Assembly: GCF_007993935.1 (NCBI RefSeq)
Contig: NZ_VITY01000006.1
Location: forward strand, 124,001 to 188,000
Origin: Bradyrhizobium macuxiense
Lineage (GTDB): Bacteria > Pseudomonadota > Alphaproteobacteria > Rhizobiales > Xanthobacteraceae
Length of the DNA: 64,000 bases
Reading direction: 5' to 3'
Shown: positions 17,274-24,594 of the stretch, piece by piece
Layout of the letters: each line of letters starts with the position of its first letter
Position numbering within the stretch: the first letter of the stretch is position 1
Made by a program: the position numbers and the translations under genes
The notes under the pieces: generated by a model
Told to the model about the DNA's origin: nothing
The model's database searches: none
The model's input: only the letters and a program-made list of their open reading frames with translations

Positions 17274-17288
17274 GAACAAATCAAGAAC
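17274..17288 (-). promoter_or_regulatory. LexA-type (SOS) box
   Basis: On the minus strand it reads GTTC-TTGATTT-GTTC, an exact match to the GTTC-N7-GTTC pattern known for alphaproteobacterial LexA. It overlaps a plausible -35 (TTGTTC) with TGTGTT 17 bases on. It faces the radical SAM gene. Confidence 0.72.
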
Positions 17289-17415
17289 AAGCGCAGAGAA
17301 AATCCACAAAGTGATGACGCAAAAATCTGCAGATGAGAAGGCTGCTTTGAATATGACAAGGTGATAACACGGCCGGAGTTTTCCTGAACCGTTTGAGCCA
17401 CCGAAGCCTCAAATC

Positions 17416-17985
17416 ATGCTGAGCGTGATCATTCCAACCGACGGGATCGAGCGCACCGCGGTCGCAACCTTGGCCGCGCTGGTGCCGGGCGCGGCCGCCG
17501 GTGTGATCCGCGAAGTGCTGCTGGTCGACCGCACCAACACCGACATCATGGAACGCGTTGCCGACGTCGCCGGTTGCCGGTTCCTGCGTTTCGAGGGCAC
17601 GCGCGCCGCGGCGCTCGCGGCCGGCGCACGGCAGGCGCGCTCGCCCTGGCTGATGTTCCTGCATCCGGGCGCGGTGCTCGATGCCGGCTGGATCGAGGAA
17701 ACCACCCAGTTCATCCAGATGGTGGCGGCGAGCGGCAAGGATCGCGCCGGCATCTTCCGCTACGCCCGCGCGCCCTACTCCGACCCCGGCCTGCGCGACG
17801 GCCTGAAATTCGTCGCTCGGATGATCGCCGGCCCCTCGGCCGAACAGGGCCTGCTGATCGCGCGCGAGCATTACGAGCGGATCGGCGGCTACCGGCCGGA
17901 CGCCCGCCGCTCCGAGGCGCGGCTGCTGCGCCGGCTCGGCCGCTCCTCCCGCACCATGCTGCGTAGCCGGATCATGGTCGCTTAA
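17416..17985 (+). CDS. small family-2-like glycosyltransferase
   Basis: A 189-residue protein with the start of a GT-A fold: MLSVIIPTDGIERT, then EVLLVDRTNTD, and AAALAAGARQARSPWLMFLHPGAVL, where glycosyltransferase family 2 proteins have the nucleotide-sugar Asp residues. It is short for the family; the usual DxD is replaced by a Pro-Gly step (LHPGAVLD). It resembles compact TIGR04283-type proteins. It is divergent from the radical SAM gene and ends 42 bases before the MarR-GNAT gene. It has no membrane segment. The substrate is unknown. Confidence 0.7.
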   Translation: MLSVIIPTDGIERTAVATLAALVPGAAAGVIREVLLVDRTNTDIMERVADVAGCRFLRFEGTRAAALAAGARQARSPWLMFLHPGAVLDAGWIEETTQFIQMVAASGKDRAGIFRYARAPYSDPGLRDGLKFVARMIAGPSAEQGLLIAREHYERIGGYRPDARRSEARLLRRLGRSSRTMLRSRIMVA

Positions 17986-17995
17986 AGGGTCTTGC

Positions 17996-18039
17996 ATATT
18001 ATTTGATTCCGTCAAATAATATATTTGATGAAATCAAAT
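17996..18039. promoter_or_regulatory. tandem operator-like palindromes before the MarR-GNAT gene
   Basis: Two copies of ATTTGA-N5-TCAAAT lie at 18001-18017 and 18023-18039, centred 22 bases apart (two helical turns). The first extends to 11-base perfect arms (17996-18022). The second covers the start codon. They are probable autoregulatory binding sites. Confidence 0.7.
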
Positions 18040-18969
18040 TCCTACGACGCCGCCCTCGAAAGCCAGGTTGCCGCGGTCCGCGGCTTCAGCCGGTTCTATA
18101 CCCGCAAGCTCGGCATCATCGAGCCGAAGCTGCTGCACTCCCCGTTCACGCTGCAGGAAGCGCGGATCATCTACGAGCTTGCGCATCGCGAGCACTGCAT
18201 CGCCACCGACCTGGTGCGCGATCTCGACCTCGATGCCGGCTTCGTCAGCCGCACGCTGGCAGCGCTGCAGCGCCGCCAGATCGTGACGCGCAAGCCGTCG
18301 AAGGCCGACAAGCGCGTCAACGAGGTGGCGCTGACCGCCAAGGGCCGCGCCACGGCCGCAGACCTCGACAGCCGCTCGCGCGACGAGGTCGCGGCGCTGC
18401 TGATGCAGATCGACAGCAGCCACCGCGCCGCGGTGGTGCATGCGATGAGCACAATCGAACAAGCGTTGGAGCCAACCATGCAAAAACCCACCGGCTTCCT
18501 GCTGCGCAGCCACCGCGTCGGCGACATGGGCTGGGTCGTCTCGCGGCAGGGACAAGCCTACGCCGCGGAATACGGCTGGGACATCAGCTACGAGGCGTTG
18601 GTAGCCGAGATCTGCGCGCAGTTTCTGCGATCGTTCGATCCGGTCCGCGAGCATTGCTGGATCGCGGAGGTCGATGGCGAGCCGGTCGGCTCGATCTTCC
18701 TGGTCAACGGCGGCGACGGGATCGCCAAGCTGCGGCTGTTGCTGGTCGAGGAGAAGGCGCGCGGGCTCGGCGTCGGCCGCGCCCTGGTCGAGCAGTGCAT
18801 CCGCACCGCGCGCGAGAAGGGCTACAAGAAGATGACGCTGTGGACCCAGAGCATCCTGGTCGCCGCGCGCGGCATCTACGCCCGCGCCGGCTTTCAGCGC
18901 GTCAAGGAAGAGAAGCACCACAGCTTCGGCGCCGATCTGGTCGGCGAGACCTGGGAGCTCAAGTTGTGA
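18028..18969 (+). CDS. MarR-type regulator fused to GNAT acetyltransferase
   Basis: A 313-residue two-domain protein. Residues ~1-145 form a MarR winged helix (LTLQEARIIYELAHR-like core, AtDLVRDLDLDAGFVSRTL recognition region, KPSKADKRVNEVALT wing). Residues ~155-313 form a GNAT acetyltransferase with LLLVEEKARGLGVGRAL as the acetyl-CoA loop. Such fusions may sense or modify a small molecule and regulate their own gene. The ATG at 18028 lies inside the second palindrome; a TTG directly before it is an alternative. Its stop overlaps a small GTG-started frame by 4 bases. Confidence 0.93.
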   Translation: MKSNSYDAALESQVAAVRGFSRFYTRKLGIIEPKLLHSPFTLQEARIIYELAHREHCIATDLVRDLDLDAGFVSRTLAALQRRQIVTRKPSKADKRVNEVALTAKGRATAADLDSRSRDEVAALLMQIDSSHRAAVVHAMSTIEQALEPTMQKPTGFLLRSHRVGDMGWVVSRQGQAYAAEYGWDISYEALVAEICAQFLRSFDPVREHCWIAEVDGEPVGSIFLVNGGDGIAKLRLLLVEEKARGLGVGRALVEQCIRTAREKGYKKMTLWTQSILVAARGIYARAGFQRVKEEKHHSFGADLVGETWELKL

Positions 18970-19115
18970 AGCCGCAGCGCCGCGAAACCGGGCGGCGCGT
19001 GACGGCTGAGCTGATCACATTCTATGCGCGCAGGGCGCATGCGCTGCGGGCCGAGGCGTATCGCAGGGCGGTTCGCGCGTTGTGGCGCGGCTTGGTCAGG
19101 CTGATCAGCGGTTAA
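18966..19115 (+). CDS. small basic protein, translationally coupled (49 aa)
   Basis: GTG overlaps the stop of the MarR-GNAT gene as GTGA and opens a 49-codon frame ending in TAA. The product begins MKPQRRETGRRVTAELI and is Arg-rich, with an amphipathic middle (FYARRAHALRAEAYRRAVRA) and an end WRGLVRLISG. It has no Cys and no membrane segment. The layout resembles small conserved proteins of bradyrhizobia, but I do not recognise a family. Support is the overlap, clean length and protein-like composition. It ends before repeat C3. Confidence 0.5.
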   Translation: MKPQRRETGRRVTAELITFYARRAHALRAEAYRRAVRALWRGLVRLISG

Positions 19116-19144
19116 TAGCTTCCCGATCGCGGAATTTTGACTCC

Positions 19145-19231
19145 GTAGCCCGGATGGAGCGCAGCGCAATCCGGGAACGCTACCGCCGCGGGGAAACTGC
19201 CCCGGATTTCGCTCCGCTTCATCCGGGCTAC
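19145..19231. repeat. palindromic repeat, family C copy 3
   Basis: GTAGCCCGGATGGAGCGCAG and the reverse-type arm ending CATCCGGGCTAC. It lies between convergent genes (small ORF and moaB). Confidence 0.85.
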
Positions 19232-19244
19232 GGGGACCAGGCTC

Positions 19245-19281
19245 GAGATTCCGGGTTCGTGCTTCGCACGCCCCGGAATGA
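19245..19281. repeat. half copy of palindromic repeat family G
   Basis: GAGATTCCGGGTTCGTGCTT followed by CGCACGCCCCGGAATGAC, matching the right half of the copy at 38280-38380. It abuts repeat C3. Confidence 0.65.
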
Positions 19282-19300
19282 CGATGGAGAGATACAAGGA

Positions 19301-19864
19301 CTACGCGCTCGATCCCTTCGCCTTCGGGCGGCGGAGGTGCTCGTCGAGCCGCGGCATGATCTCGACGAAGTTGCAGGGGCGCGTGCGGTAGTCGAGCTGC
19401 GCGGCCAGGATTCCGTCCCAGCCGTCGCGGCAGGCGCCGGGCGAACCAGGCAGGCAGAAGATGAAGGTCGCGCCGGCAACGCCGGCGGTGGCGCGGCTCT
19501 GGATCGTCGAGGCGCCGATCTTGGCATGGCTCAGCATGTGGAAGGCGATCGAAAAGCCGTCCATCCGTTTCTCGAACAGCGGCTCGACCGCCTCCGGCGT
19601 CACGTCGCGGCCGGTGAAGCCGGTGCCGCCGGTCGTGATCACGGCATCGACGCCCGGGTCGGCGATCCAGCGCCGGATCACGGCGCGGATCGCCTCGACA
19701 TCGTCGGTGACGATCTCGCGCGCCGCGAGCTTGTGGCCGGCCGCGGTGAGACGGTCGGCGAGCGTGGTGCCCGATTTGTCATCCGCCAATGAGCGGGTGT
19801 CTGAAATCGTCAGCACCGCGATGTTGAGCGGGACGAATGATTTGGATTCGTCGATTGAAGACAT
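19301..19864 (-). CDS. moaB: molybdenum cofactor biosynthesis protein B
   Basis: A 187-residue MogA/MoaB-type protein acting in molybdopterin adenylylation or cofactor maturation. The conserved blocks are NIAVLTISDTRS near the N-terminus, the TTGGTGFTGRDVTPEA loop around residue 83, and LPGSPGACRDGWDGIL. These match the molybdopterin-binding family. The ATG at 19864 follows AAGGAGCGCACTGCC, a strong ribosome site, so a start 21 bases upstream is rejected. There are no other molybdenum genes nearby. It is followed by repeats at both ends. Confidence 0.92.
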   Translation of the reverse strand: MSSIDESKSFVPLNIAVLTISDTRSLADDKSGTTLADRLTAAGHKLAAREIVTDDVEAIRAVIRRWIADPGVDAVITTGGTGFTGRDVTPEAVEPLFEKRMDGFSIAFHMLSHAKIGASTIQSRATAGVAGATFIFCLPGSPGACRDGWDGILAAQLDYRTRPCNFVEIMPRLDEHLRRPKAKGSSA

Positions 19865-19891
19865 GGCAGTGCGCTCCTTCCGCACATCCCG

Positions 19892-19990
19892 CCGTCATCC
19901 TGAGGTGCTCGCGAAGCGAGCCTCGAAGGATGGGCCGCGGGCTCCGTCATCCTTCGAGGCTCGCCAAGAGGCGAGCACCTCAGGATGACG
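19892..19990. repeat. palindromic repeat, family D copy 1
   Basis: CGTCATCCTGAGGTGCTCGC arm, inner CCTCGAAGGATGG pair, and right arm GAGCACCTCAGGATGACG. It lies between moaB and the metallopeptidase gene, downstream of the latter's stop. Confidence 0.85.
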
Positions 19991-20043
19991 TCACAGGCAG
20001 CGCACAACTATATATGTCGCGCCACCGAAAGCCCCGCCTAGAG

Positions 20044-20982
20044 CTACCCGCCGCCGAACGTGTTGCAGGCCTGCACGGTGCCCTGCTGGTAGCCGGTCAT
20101 GAACCATTGCTTGCGCTGAGCGGCGGAGCCGTGTGTAAAGGAATCCGGTACCACCCGGCCCGTCGCTTGCCGTTGCAGCGTGTCGTCGCCGATCGCGTTC
20201 GCGGTGGTCAGCGCGGCGTCGATATCGCCGGCCTCGAGGAAGCCCGGCCGCTTCTTCTCCTCGCGATTGACCCAGACGCCGGAGAGACAGTCGGCCTGCA
20301 ACTCGACCTTGACCTGCAGCGCGTTGGCCTCGGCCTTGCTGCCGGCCTGCTGCTGCAGCCGGTTCACGCGCGGGATGATGCCGAGCAGGTTCTGGATGTG
20401 ATGGCCGGCCTCATGCGCGATGATGTAGGCCGCGGTGAACTTGCAGGCGTTGCCGGAGCAGCCGCGGAAGCGTGTCTCGACCTCGCGGAAGAAGCCGGTG
20501 TCGAGGAAGATGGTCTTGTCCGGCGGACAGTAGAACGGTCCCATCGCCGACTGCGCCATGCCGCAGCGGCCGCCATTGGTGGCGTTGCGGAACAGCACGA
20601 TCTTCGGACCGGTATAGCTCTGGCCGCTCGCCTTGAAGATCTCGCTCCAGCGATCGTCGATCTCACCGAGGATGCCGGATATCATGCTGCCCATCTCGTC
20701 GGTCGGGGCACCGCGCTTGGCCTGCCCGCCCGACGCCTGCCGGTCGGTCTGATAGGTCGGCGCCTGGCCGCCGCCGGTGAGAATCTCGGCGCCGCCGATC
20801 AGGATGCGCGGGTCGATGCCGAAGGCATAGCCGAGCAAGCCGAGCACAATGATGGTGCCGATGCCGAGCCCGCCACCGCCGCCCATCGGAATCCCGAAGC
20901 CGCCACCGCCGCCTCCACCCATCCCGCCTTCGTCGCGACGGTCTTCGATGTCGTCGCTGCGACGGAAATCATCATAGCGCAT
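20044..20982 (-). CDS. neutral zinc metallopeptidase, YpfJ family
   Basis: A 312-residue membrane-anchored zinc metalloprotease-like protein. The N-terminus is Asp/Arg-rich, then very Gly-rich (residues ~20-45), then one membrane segment (GTIIVLGLLGYAFGI). The zinc motif HExxH is in IIAHEAGHHIQNLLG. Cys residues flank it (RFRGCSGNACKF). The C-terminus has the family's TANAIGDDTLQ, and FTHGSAAQRKQWF with a likely third metal ligand. AAGGGAAG precedes the ATG. The substrate is unknown for the family. Confidence 0.9.
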   Translation of the reverse strand: MRYDDFRRSDDIEDRRDEGGMGGGGGGGFGIPMGGGGGLGIGTIIVLGLLGYAFGIDPRILIGGAEILTGGGQAPTYQTDRQASGGQAKRGAPTDEMGSMISGILGEIDDRWSEIFKASGQSYTGPKIVLFRNATNGGRCGMAQSAMGPFYCPPDKTIFLDTGFFREVETRFRGCSGNACKFTAAYIIAHEAGHHIQNLLGIIPRVNRLQQQAGSKAEANALQVKVELQADCLSGVWVNREEKKRPGFLEAGDIDAALTTANAIGDDTLQRQATGRVVPDSFTHGSAAQRKQWFMTGYQQGTVQACNTFGGG

Positions 20983-21267
20983 GGCGGCTTCCCTTCATTC
21001 CAGTCGGCGACCCAATGCGGGACACACCAACTTAAAATTTCCATTCTGTTAATCAATATCCTGCCCGGCAAAAATTGCCTAGCCCGTTGCACGCGCATCC
21101 TTTGCGCCGCGAACACTGCAAGCGCCGGCCGATTTACCGGCCGAATCGTGCCGGTTTGATGATCCGTAAAATTTTTCGCAGAACGCGCTGATGTTGCAGC
21201 ACAACGCCGACGCCAATGCGCCACGTCGTTCGAAAGCTGCTGCAATCTTTTGCATGAACATTTCCAA

Positions 21268-21282
21268 TTAAGTCGATTTTTA
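21268..21282 (+). promoter_or_regulatory. CtrA-like half-perfect box
   Basis: TTAA-N7-TTTA, one mismatch from the TTAA-N7-TTAA pattern of the cell-cycle regulator CtrA, about 82-96 bases upstream of ccrM. It is plausible because ccrM is CtrA-controlled in Caulobacter. Confidence 0.4.
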
Positions 21283-21344
21283 CTTTGCCGGGTCAATGTG
21301 GCGCCAGTCGGTTGTTTAGTCCCGCGTCGCCGACAGCGTCGCCT

Positions 21345-21363
21345 GAGTCAGAGTTCTTGAGTC
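21345..21363 (+). promoter_or_regulatory. paired GANTC sites abutting the ccrM start codon
   Basis: GAGTC at 21345-21349 and again at 21359-21363, ending at the base before ATG 21364. Two GANTC sites in the ccrM leader are also known in Caulobacter, where methylation state feeds back on transcription. Confidence 0.6.
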
Positions 21364-22497
21364 ATGGTAGTGTCGCGTCGCGGGGCGTCTGCAAGGGCGC
21401 CCCGCACTAAATTTGAGAGTGCCCCGTCGAGCCACATCGTCATTGGCGATTGCGTGGCCGAATTGTCGAAGCTTCAGGCCGGCTCGGTCGACCTGGTCTT
21501 CGCCGATCCTCCCTACAATCTGCAGCTCAAGGGCGATCTCAAGCGTCCCGACGAATCGCATGTCGATGCCGTCGACGACGACTGGGACAAGTTCTCGTCG
21601 TTCGCTGCCTATGACGATTTCACCCGCGCTTGGCTGCTCGCCTGCCGCCGCGTGATGAAGCCGTCGGCAACGCTGTGGGTGATCGGCTCCTATCACAACA
21701 TCTTCCGCGTCGGCGCGATCATGCAGGACCTCGGCTTCTGGCTCCTGAACGACATCGTGTGGCGCAAGTCCAATCCGATGCCGAACTTCCGCGGCCGCCG
21801 CTTCACCAACGCGCACGAAACCATGATCTGGGCCGCGCGCGACGAGAAGGCCAAGGGCTACACCTTCAACTATGAAGCGCTGAAGGCGTCCAACGAGGAC
21901 GTGCAGGCGCGCTCCGACTGGCTGATCCCGCTGTGCACCGGCGAGGAGCGCCTCAAGGGCGACGACGGCAAGAAGGTTCATCCGACGCAGAAGCCCGAGC
22001 AGCTGCTCGCCCGCGTGCTGCTGTCGTCGTCGAAGCCCGGCGATCTCGTGATCGATCCGTTCAACGGCACCGGCACCACCGGCGCCGTCGCCAAGCGCCT
22101 CGGCCGCAACTATATCGGCTTCGAACGCGACCGGACCTATGCCGCCGCAGCCGAAGCCCGCATCGCCGCGGTCGAGCCGCTGCCGGAAGCAACGCTGGCG
22201 CCGTTCATGACCGCACGCGAGGCCCCTCGCGTCGCGTTCTCCGAACTGATCGAGCGCGGCATGATCGTGCCCGGCGCAAAGCTGGTCGACGCCAAGAAGC
22301 GCCACGGCGCATTGGTGCGCGCCGACGGCGCCATCATGCTCGGCGACAAGGTCGGCTCGATCCACCGCATCGGCGCGGTCGCGCAGGGCTCCGGCGCCTG
22401 CAACGGCTGGACCTTCTGGCACGTCGAGACCAAGACCGGCCTGCGCCTGATCGACGAGCTGCGCGCCGAGATCCGCTCCGAGATGGCGGTGGGCTGA
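21364..22497 (+). CDS. ccrM: CcrM-type adenine-N6 DNA methyltransferase (GANTC)
   Basis: A 377-residue beta-class DNA methyltransferase that methylates adenine in GANTC and takes part in alphaproteobacterial cell-cycle control. The catalytic DPPY is in FADPPYNLQL (residues 46-55). The SAM motif DPFNGTGTTGA comes later, near residue 232, which is the beta-class order. KVHPTQKPEQLL and a C-terminal ~90-residue domain are typical of CcrM and its DNA-recognition extension. The first ~20 residues are variable. Two GANTC sites lie directly before the start. No restriction partner is adjacent, as expected for an orphan enzyme. Confidence 0.95.
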   Translation: MVVSRRGASARAPRTKFESAPSSHIVIGDCVAELSKLQAGSVDLVFADPPYNLQLKGDLKRPDESHVDAVDDDWDKFSSFAAYDDFTRAWLLACRRVMKPSATLWVIGSYHNIFRVGAIMQDLGFWLLNDIVWRKSNPMPNFRGRRFTNAHETMIWAARDEKAKGYTFNYEALKASNEDVQARSDWLIPLCTGEERLKGDDGKKVHPTQKPEQLLARVLLSSSKPGDLVIDPFNGTGTTGAVAKRLGRNYIGFERDRTYAAAAEARIAAVEPLPEATLAPFMTAREAPRVAFSELIERGMIVPGAKLVDAKKRHGALVRADGAIMLGDKVGSIHRIGAVAQGSGACNGWTFWHVETKTGLRLIDELRAEIRSEMAVG

Positions 22498-22517
22498 GCG
22501 GGCCGCATTGCCGCTCA

Positions 22518-22598
22518 GTAGGATGGGTAGAGCGAAGCGAAACCCATCACTTTCTCGCCGTGTGATCGATGGGTATCGCTTCGCTCCACCCATCCTAC
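22518..22598. repeat. palindromic repeat, family F
   Basis: GTAGGATGGGTAGAGCGAAG arm and right arm TCGCTCCACCCATCCTAC with AACCCATC/GATGGGT inside. It starts 20 bases past the ccrM stop. Confidence 0.85.
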
Positions 22599-22630
22599 GG
22601 TTCTGAGACCTGGGCCGACTTATCCTCATC

Positions 22631-22694
22631 CGTCATTCCGGGCTCGCCGCTTCGCGGCGCCCTCAGATGCGCAATTGCGCATCGGGGAATGACG
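22631..22694. repeat. palindromic repeat, family G copy 1
   Basis: CGTCATTCCGGGCTCGCCGC, GCGCAATTGCGC core, and right arm GGGGAATGACG. It follows repeat F in the gap before the small membrane protein. Confidence 0.75.
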
Positions 22695-22796
22695 GTGGAG
22701 AACAATGACGCCGTCTTGAACGCGGGCCGCCTTGTTGCGCCACGGCGGCGGGCTTACACTCACCTCCGTCACTTGCCGTTTCGATTGGTCGCCCCG

Positions 22797-23123
22797 ATGC
22801 GAAGACAATCCGAGACCCTGCTGCTGGTGCCGCTGCTGCCGATCTTCCTGCTCGGCATGTTTCCGATGCTGCTGATCGGCCTGCTCGGATTCTTCGGTCT
22901 GATCATCTTCGGCATCCTGCTGGTCTGCGTCGGGCTGACGCTCGCCCTCGAGGCGCATGGCGAATTCAACGAGGAGATCATCGTGCACGGCTTTGCCCGC
23001 GGCTCCGAGCGGGCGACGCAGCTTTCACACCTGCATGCCGCGACCCGCTCCGCCGTCCTGCTGGACCTCGCGGGAATTGCGCTGATCGCCGCGGGTATCC
23101 TTGGCTTCTTCTGGGCCGGCTGA
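22797..23123 (+). CDS. small membrane protein, 108 aa
   Basis: Two long hydrophobic stretches near the N-terminus (LLLVPLLPIFLLGMFPMLLIG and GFFGLIIFGILLVCVGLT, each written in part) and one at the C-terminus (LAGIALIAAGILGFFWAG), with a soluble middle rich in His, Glu and Arg. The start at 22797 (MRRQSETLLL) is chosen because the longer frame begins inside repeats F and G. I do not recognise a family. It lies between ccrM and a GST gene on the same strand. It is probably an inner-membrane protein. Confidence 0.65.
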   Translation: MRRQSETLLLVPLLPIFLLGMFPMLLIGLLGFFGLIIFGILLVCVGLTLALEAHGEFNEEIIVHGFARGSERATQLSHLHAATRSAVLLDLAGIALIAAGILGFFWAG

Positions 23124-23258
23124 CCAGCGCGGCACGCGACCCTGATTCACAAACTCGTCGCTTGCGCGTTGCGGCGAAATTTGCGCAAGAGGGACCCGTC
23201 TGCGGCCTTCCCCGCCGCGTCCCGTCTCGCCGGTCGCAAGAACCAAGGGAGTCACTTC

Positions 23259-23945
23259 ATGATCAAATTCTATTTCAATGGCGCGCCGAATCCGAACAAG
23301 ATCGCACTGTTCCTGGAAGAATCCGGCCTGCCGTTCGAGGCGATCCCGGTCGACACCCGCAAGGGCGAGCAGTTCGCGCCTGATTACCTGAAGGTCAATC
23401 CGAACGGCAAGGTGCCGGCGATCGACGATGACGGCGTGCTGGTGTTCGATAGCAACGCGATCCTGCTTTACCTCGCCGAGGAGCACGGCAAGTTCCTGCC
23501 CGCCAACACGCCGGCGAACCGCGCCGCGACGCTGTCCTGGCTGATGTTCATCGCGACCGGCCTCGGGCCGTATTCCGGCCAGGCCGTGCACTTCAAGCAT
23601 TTCGCGCCGAAGGACCTCGACTACGCCAACAACCGCTATCAGTACGAGGCGCACCGCCACTACAAGATCCTCGACGATCACCTGGCGAAATCCCGCTACA
23701 TGGTCGGCGACAGCTACACGATCGTCGACATGGCGTTCTGGGGCTGGGCGCGGATGGCGCCGTTCATTCTCGGCGAGGAAGGCTACGCGAAGTATCCGAA
23801 CGTGAAACGGCTGGTCGACGAGATCTCGGCGCGGCCGGCGGCGGCGCGCGCGATCGCGCTAAAGGACAAGCACACCTTCAAGGCCGAGATGGACGACGCG
23901 GCCCGCGACATCATGTTCGGCCACATCAAGAACAAGGTGGCATAA
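23259..23945 (+). CDS. glutathione S-transferase, Nu/YfcG-like
   Basis: A 228-residue GST. The N-terminal thioredoxin-like half has FYFNGAPNPNKIALFLEE (active-site Asn region), NPNGKVPAI with the cis-Pro, and DSNAILLYLAE for glutathione binding. The C-terminal helical half has VGDSYTIVDMAFWGW. This pattern matches Nu-class/YfcG/Ure2p-like enzymes with disulfide-reductase activity. AAGGGA precedes the ATG at 23259. The gene ends in a perfect hairpin terminator. Confidence 0.9.
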   Translation: MIKFYFNGAPNPNKIALFLEESGLPFEAIPVDTRKGEQFAPDYLKVNPNGKVPAIDDDGVLVFDSNAILLYLAEEHGKFLPANTPANRAATLSWLMFIATGLGPYSGQAVHFKHFAPKDLDYANNRYQYEAHRHYKILDDHLAKSRYMVGDSYTIVDMAFWGWARMAPFILGEEGYAKYPNVKRLVDEISARPAAARAIALKDKHTFKAEMDDAARDIMFGHIKNKVA

Positions 23946-23966
23946 GCCGATCGATACGACAGCAAG

Positions 23967-23992
23967 ACGGCGCCCTCGCGGGCGCCGTTTTC
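23967..23992 (+). terminator. rho-independent terminator after the GST gene
   Basis: Perfect 9-bp stem ACGGCGCCC / GGGCGCCGT with a TCGC loop, followed by TTTCATTT. It is 22 bases past the stop, between convergent genes. Confidence 0.85.
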
Positions 23993-24020
23993 ATTTGTGT
24001 GGCCTACTTGCGGCGCGTGG

Positions 24021-24443
24021 CTATGCCGGAAACGCGCCGAGCGCTTTCTCGGTCAGGACCGAGTCGCAATATTCCCGCACCTCCTTGATCCGGCCGTCGT
24101 CGAAGCGGAACACCAGGCAATAGTCGTTGTCGTAGCGCTGACCTTCCTTGGTGAGGTTGTTGCCCTTGGCCTCGACCACGACGATGTCGCCGTCGGCGAT
24201 GATACGATGCGCGACAGTGCGGCCGCGTTCGACCAGTCTCGAGCGGACATGGCCGTGCAGGTCGGTCATGATCGATTGCTTGCCGGTGAAGGTGCGCGAC
24301 CAGGAATATTGCCCGGTCACGGTCCAGATCGCGTCATCGGCAAGCGTTGCCATGAACAGCGATTTCTCGCGCACCGCGGGATCGGGACTGCCTGCGATCA
24401 CGAACATCTCCTGCACCAGTTTCTTGTTGTCGGCTGCGCTCAT
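24021..24443 (-). CDS. SnoaL/NTF2-like protein
   Basis: A 140-residue cone-fold protein of the NTF2/SnoaL group. FVIAGSPDPAVREKSLFMATLADDAIWTV at the N-terminus and the later DGDIVVVEAKGNN and YDNDYCLVFRFDDGRIKEVREYCDS segments are typical. Family members are isomerases, dehydratases or binding proteins; key residues do not settle which. It is divergent from the LysR gene, separated by 151 bases, so it is the natural first target of that regulator. Confidence 0.82.
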   Translation of the reverse strand: MSAADNKKLVQEMFVIAGSPDPAVREKSLFMATLADDAIWTVTGQYSWSRTFTGKQSIMTDLHGHVRSRLVERGRTVAHRIIADGDIVVVEAKGNNLTKEGQRYDNDYCLVFRFDDGRIKEVREYCDSVLTEKALGAFPA

Positions 24444-24594
24444 GGCGCGTCTCCTTGCGATGGGTTGGCTCTGATCTCAGGCGCTCCTGCGCGCGAACCG
24501 CGGTTCGCGACGCGTGAGAACGCCTTGCCTCCTGACCATGCGGCGCCGACACGCATTCTTCCAATCGATAGGCGATATGATATATATTCACCTG

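Larger units (their letters stand above)
20983..21363. other. 381-base divergent gap before ccrM
   Basis: An AT-richer region between the divergent metallopeptidase and ccrM genes. It carries GGCCG-ATTTAC-CGGCC at 21127-21142, a CtrA-like site at 21268-21282, and GANTC sites at 21345 and 21359. No gene is convincing here. Confidence 0.5.

Noticed and set aside
18001..18017. FNR/FixK box reading of the palindrome before the MarR-GNAT gene
   Set aside because: FixK sites need TTGAT-N4-ATCAA (14 bases); this one is ATTTGA-N5-TCAAAT and is repeated at a MarR gene.
21079..21267. 62-codon leftward frame in the ccrM upstream gap
   Set aside because: No ribosome site that convinces and no family features; it overlaps regulatory motifs.
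22569..22796. 76-codon N-terminal extension of the small membrane protein
   Set aside because: It translates repeats F and G; the hydrophobic protein begins naturally at 22797.
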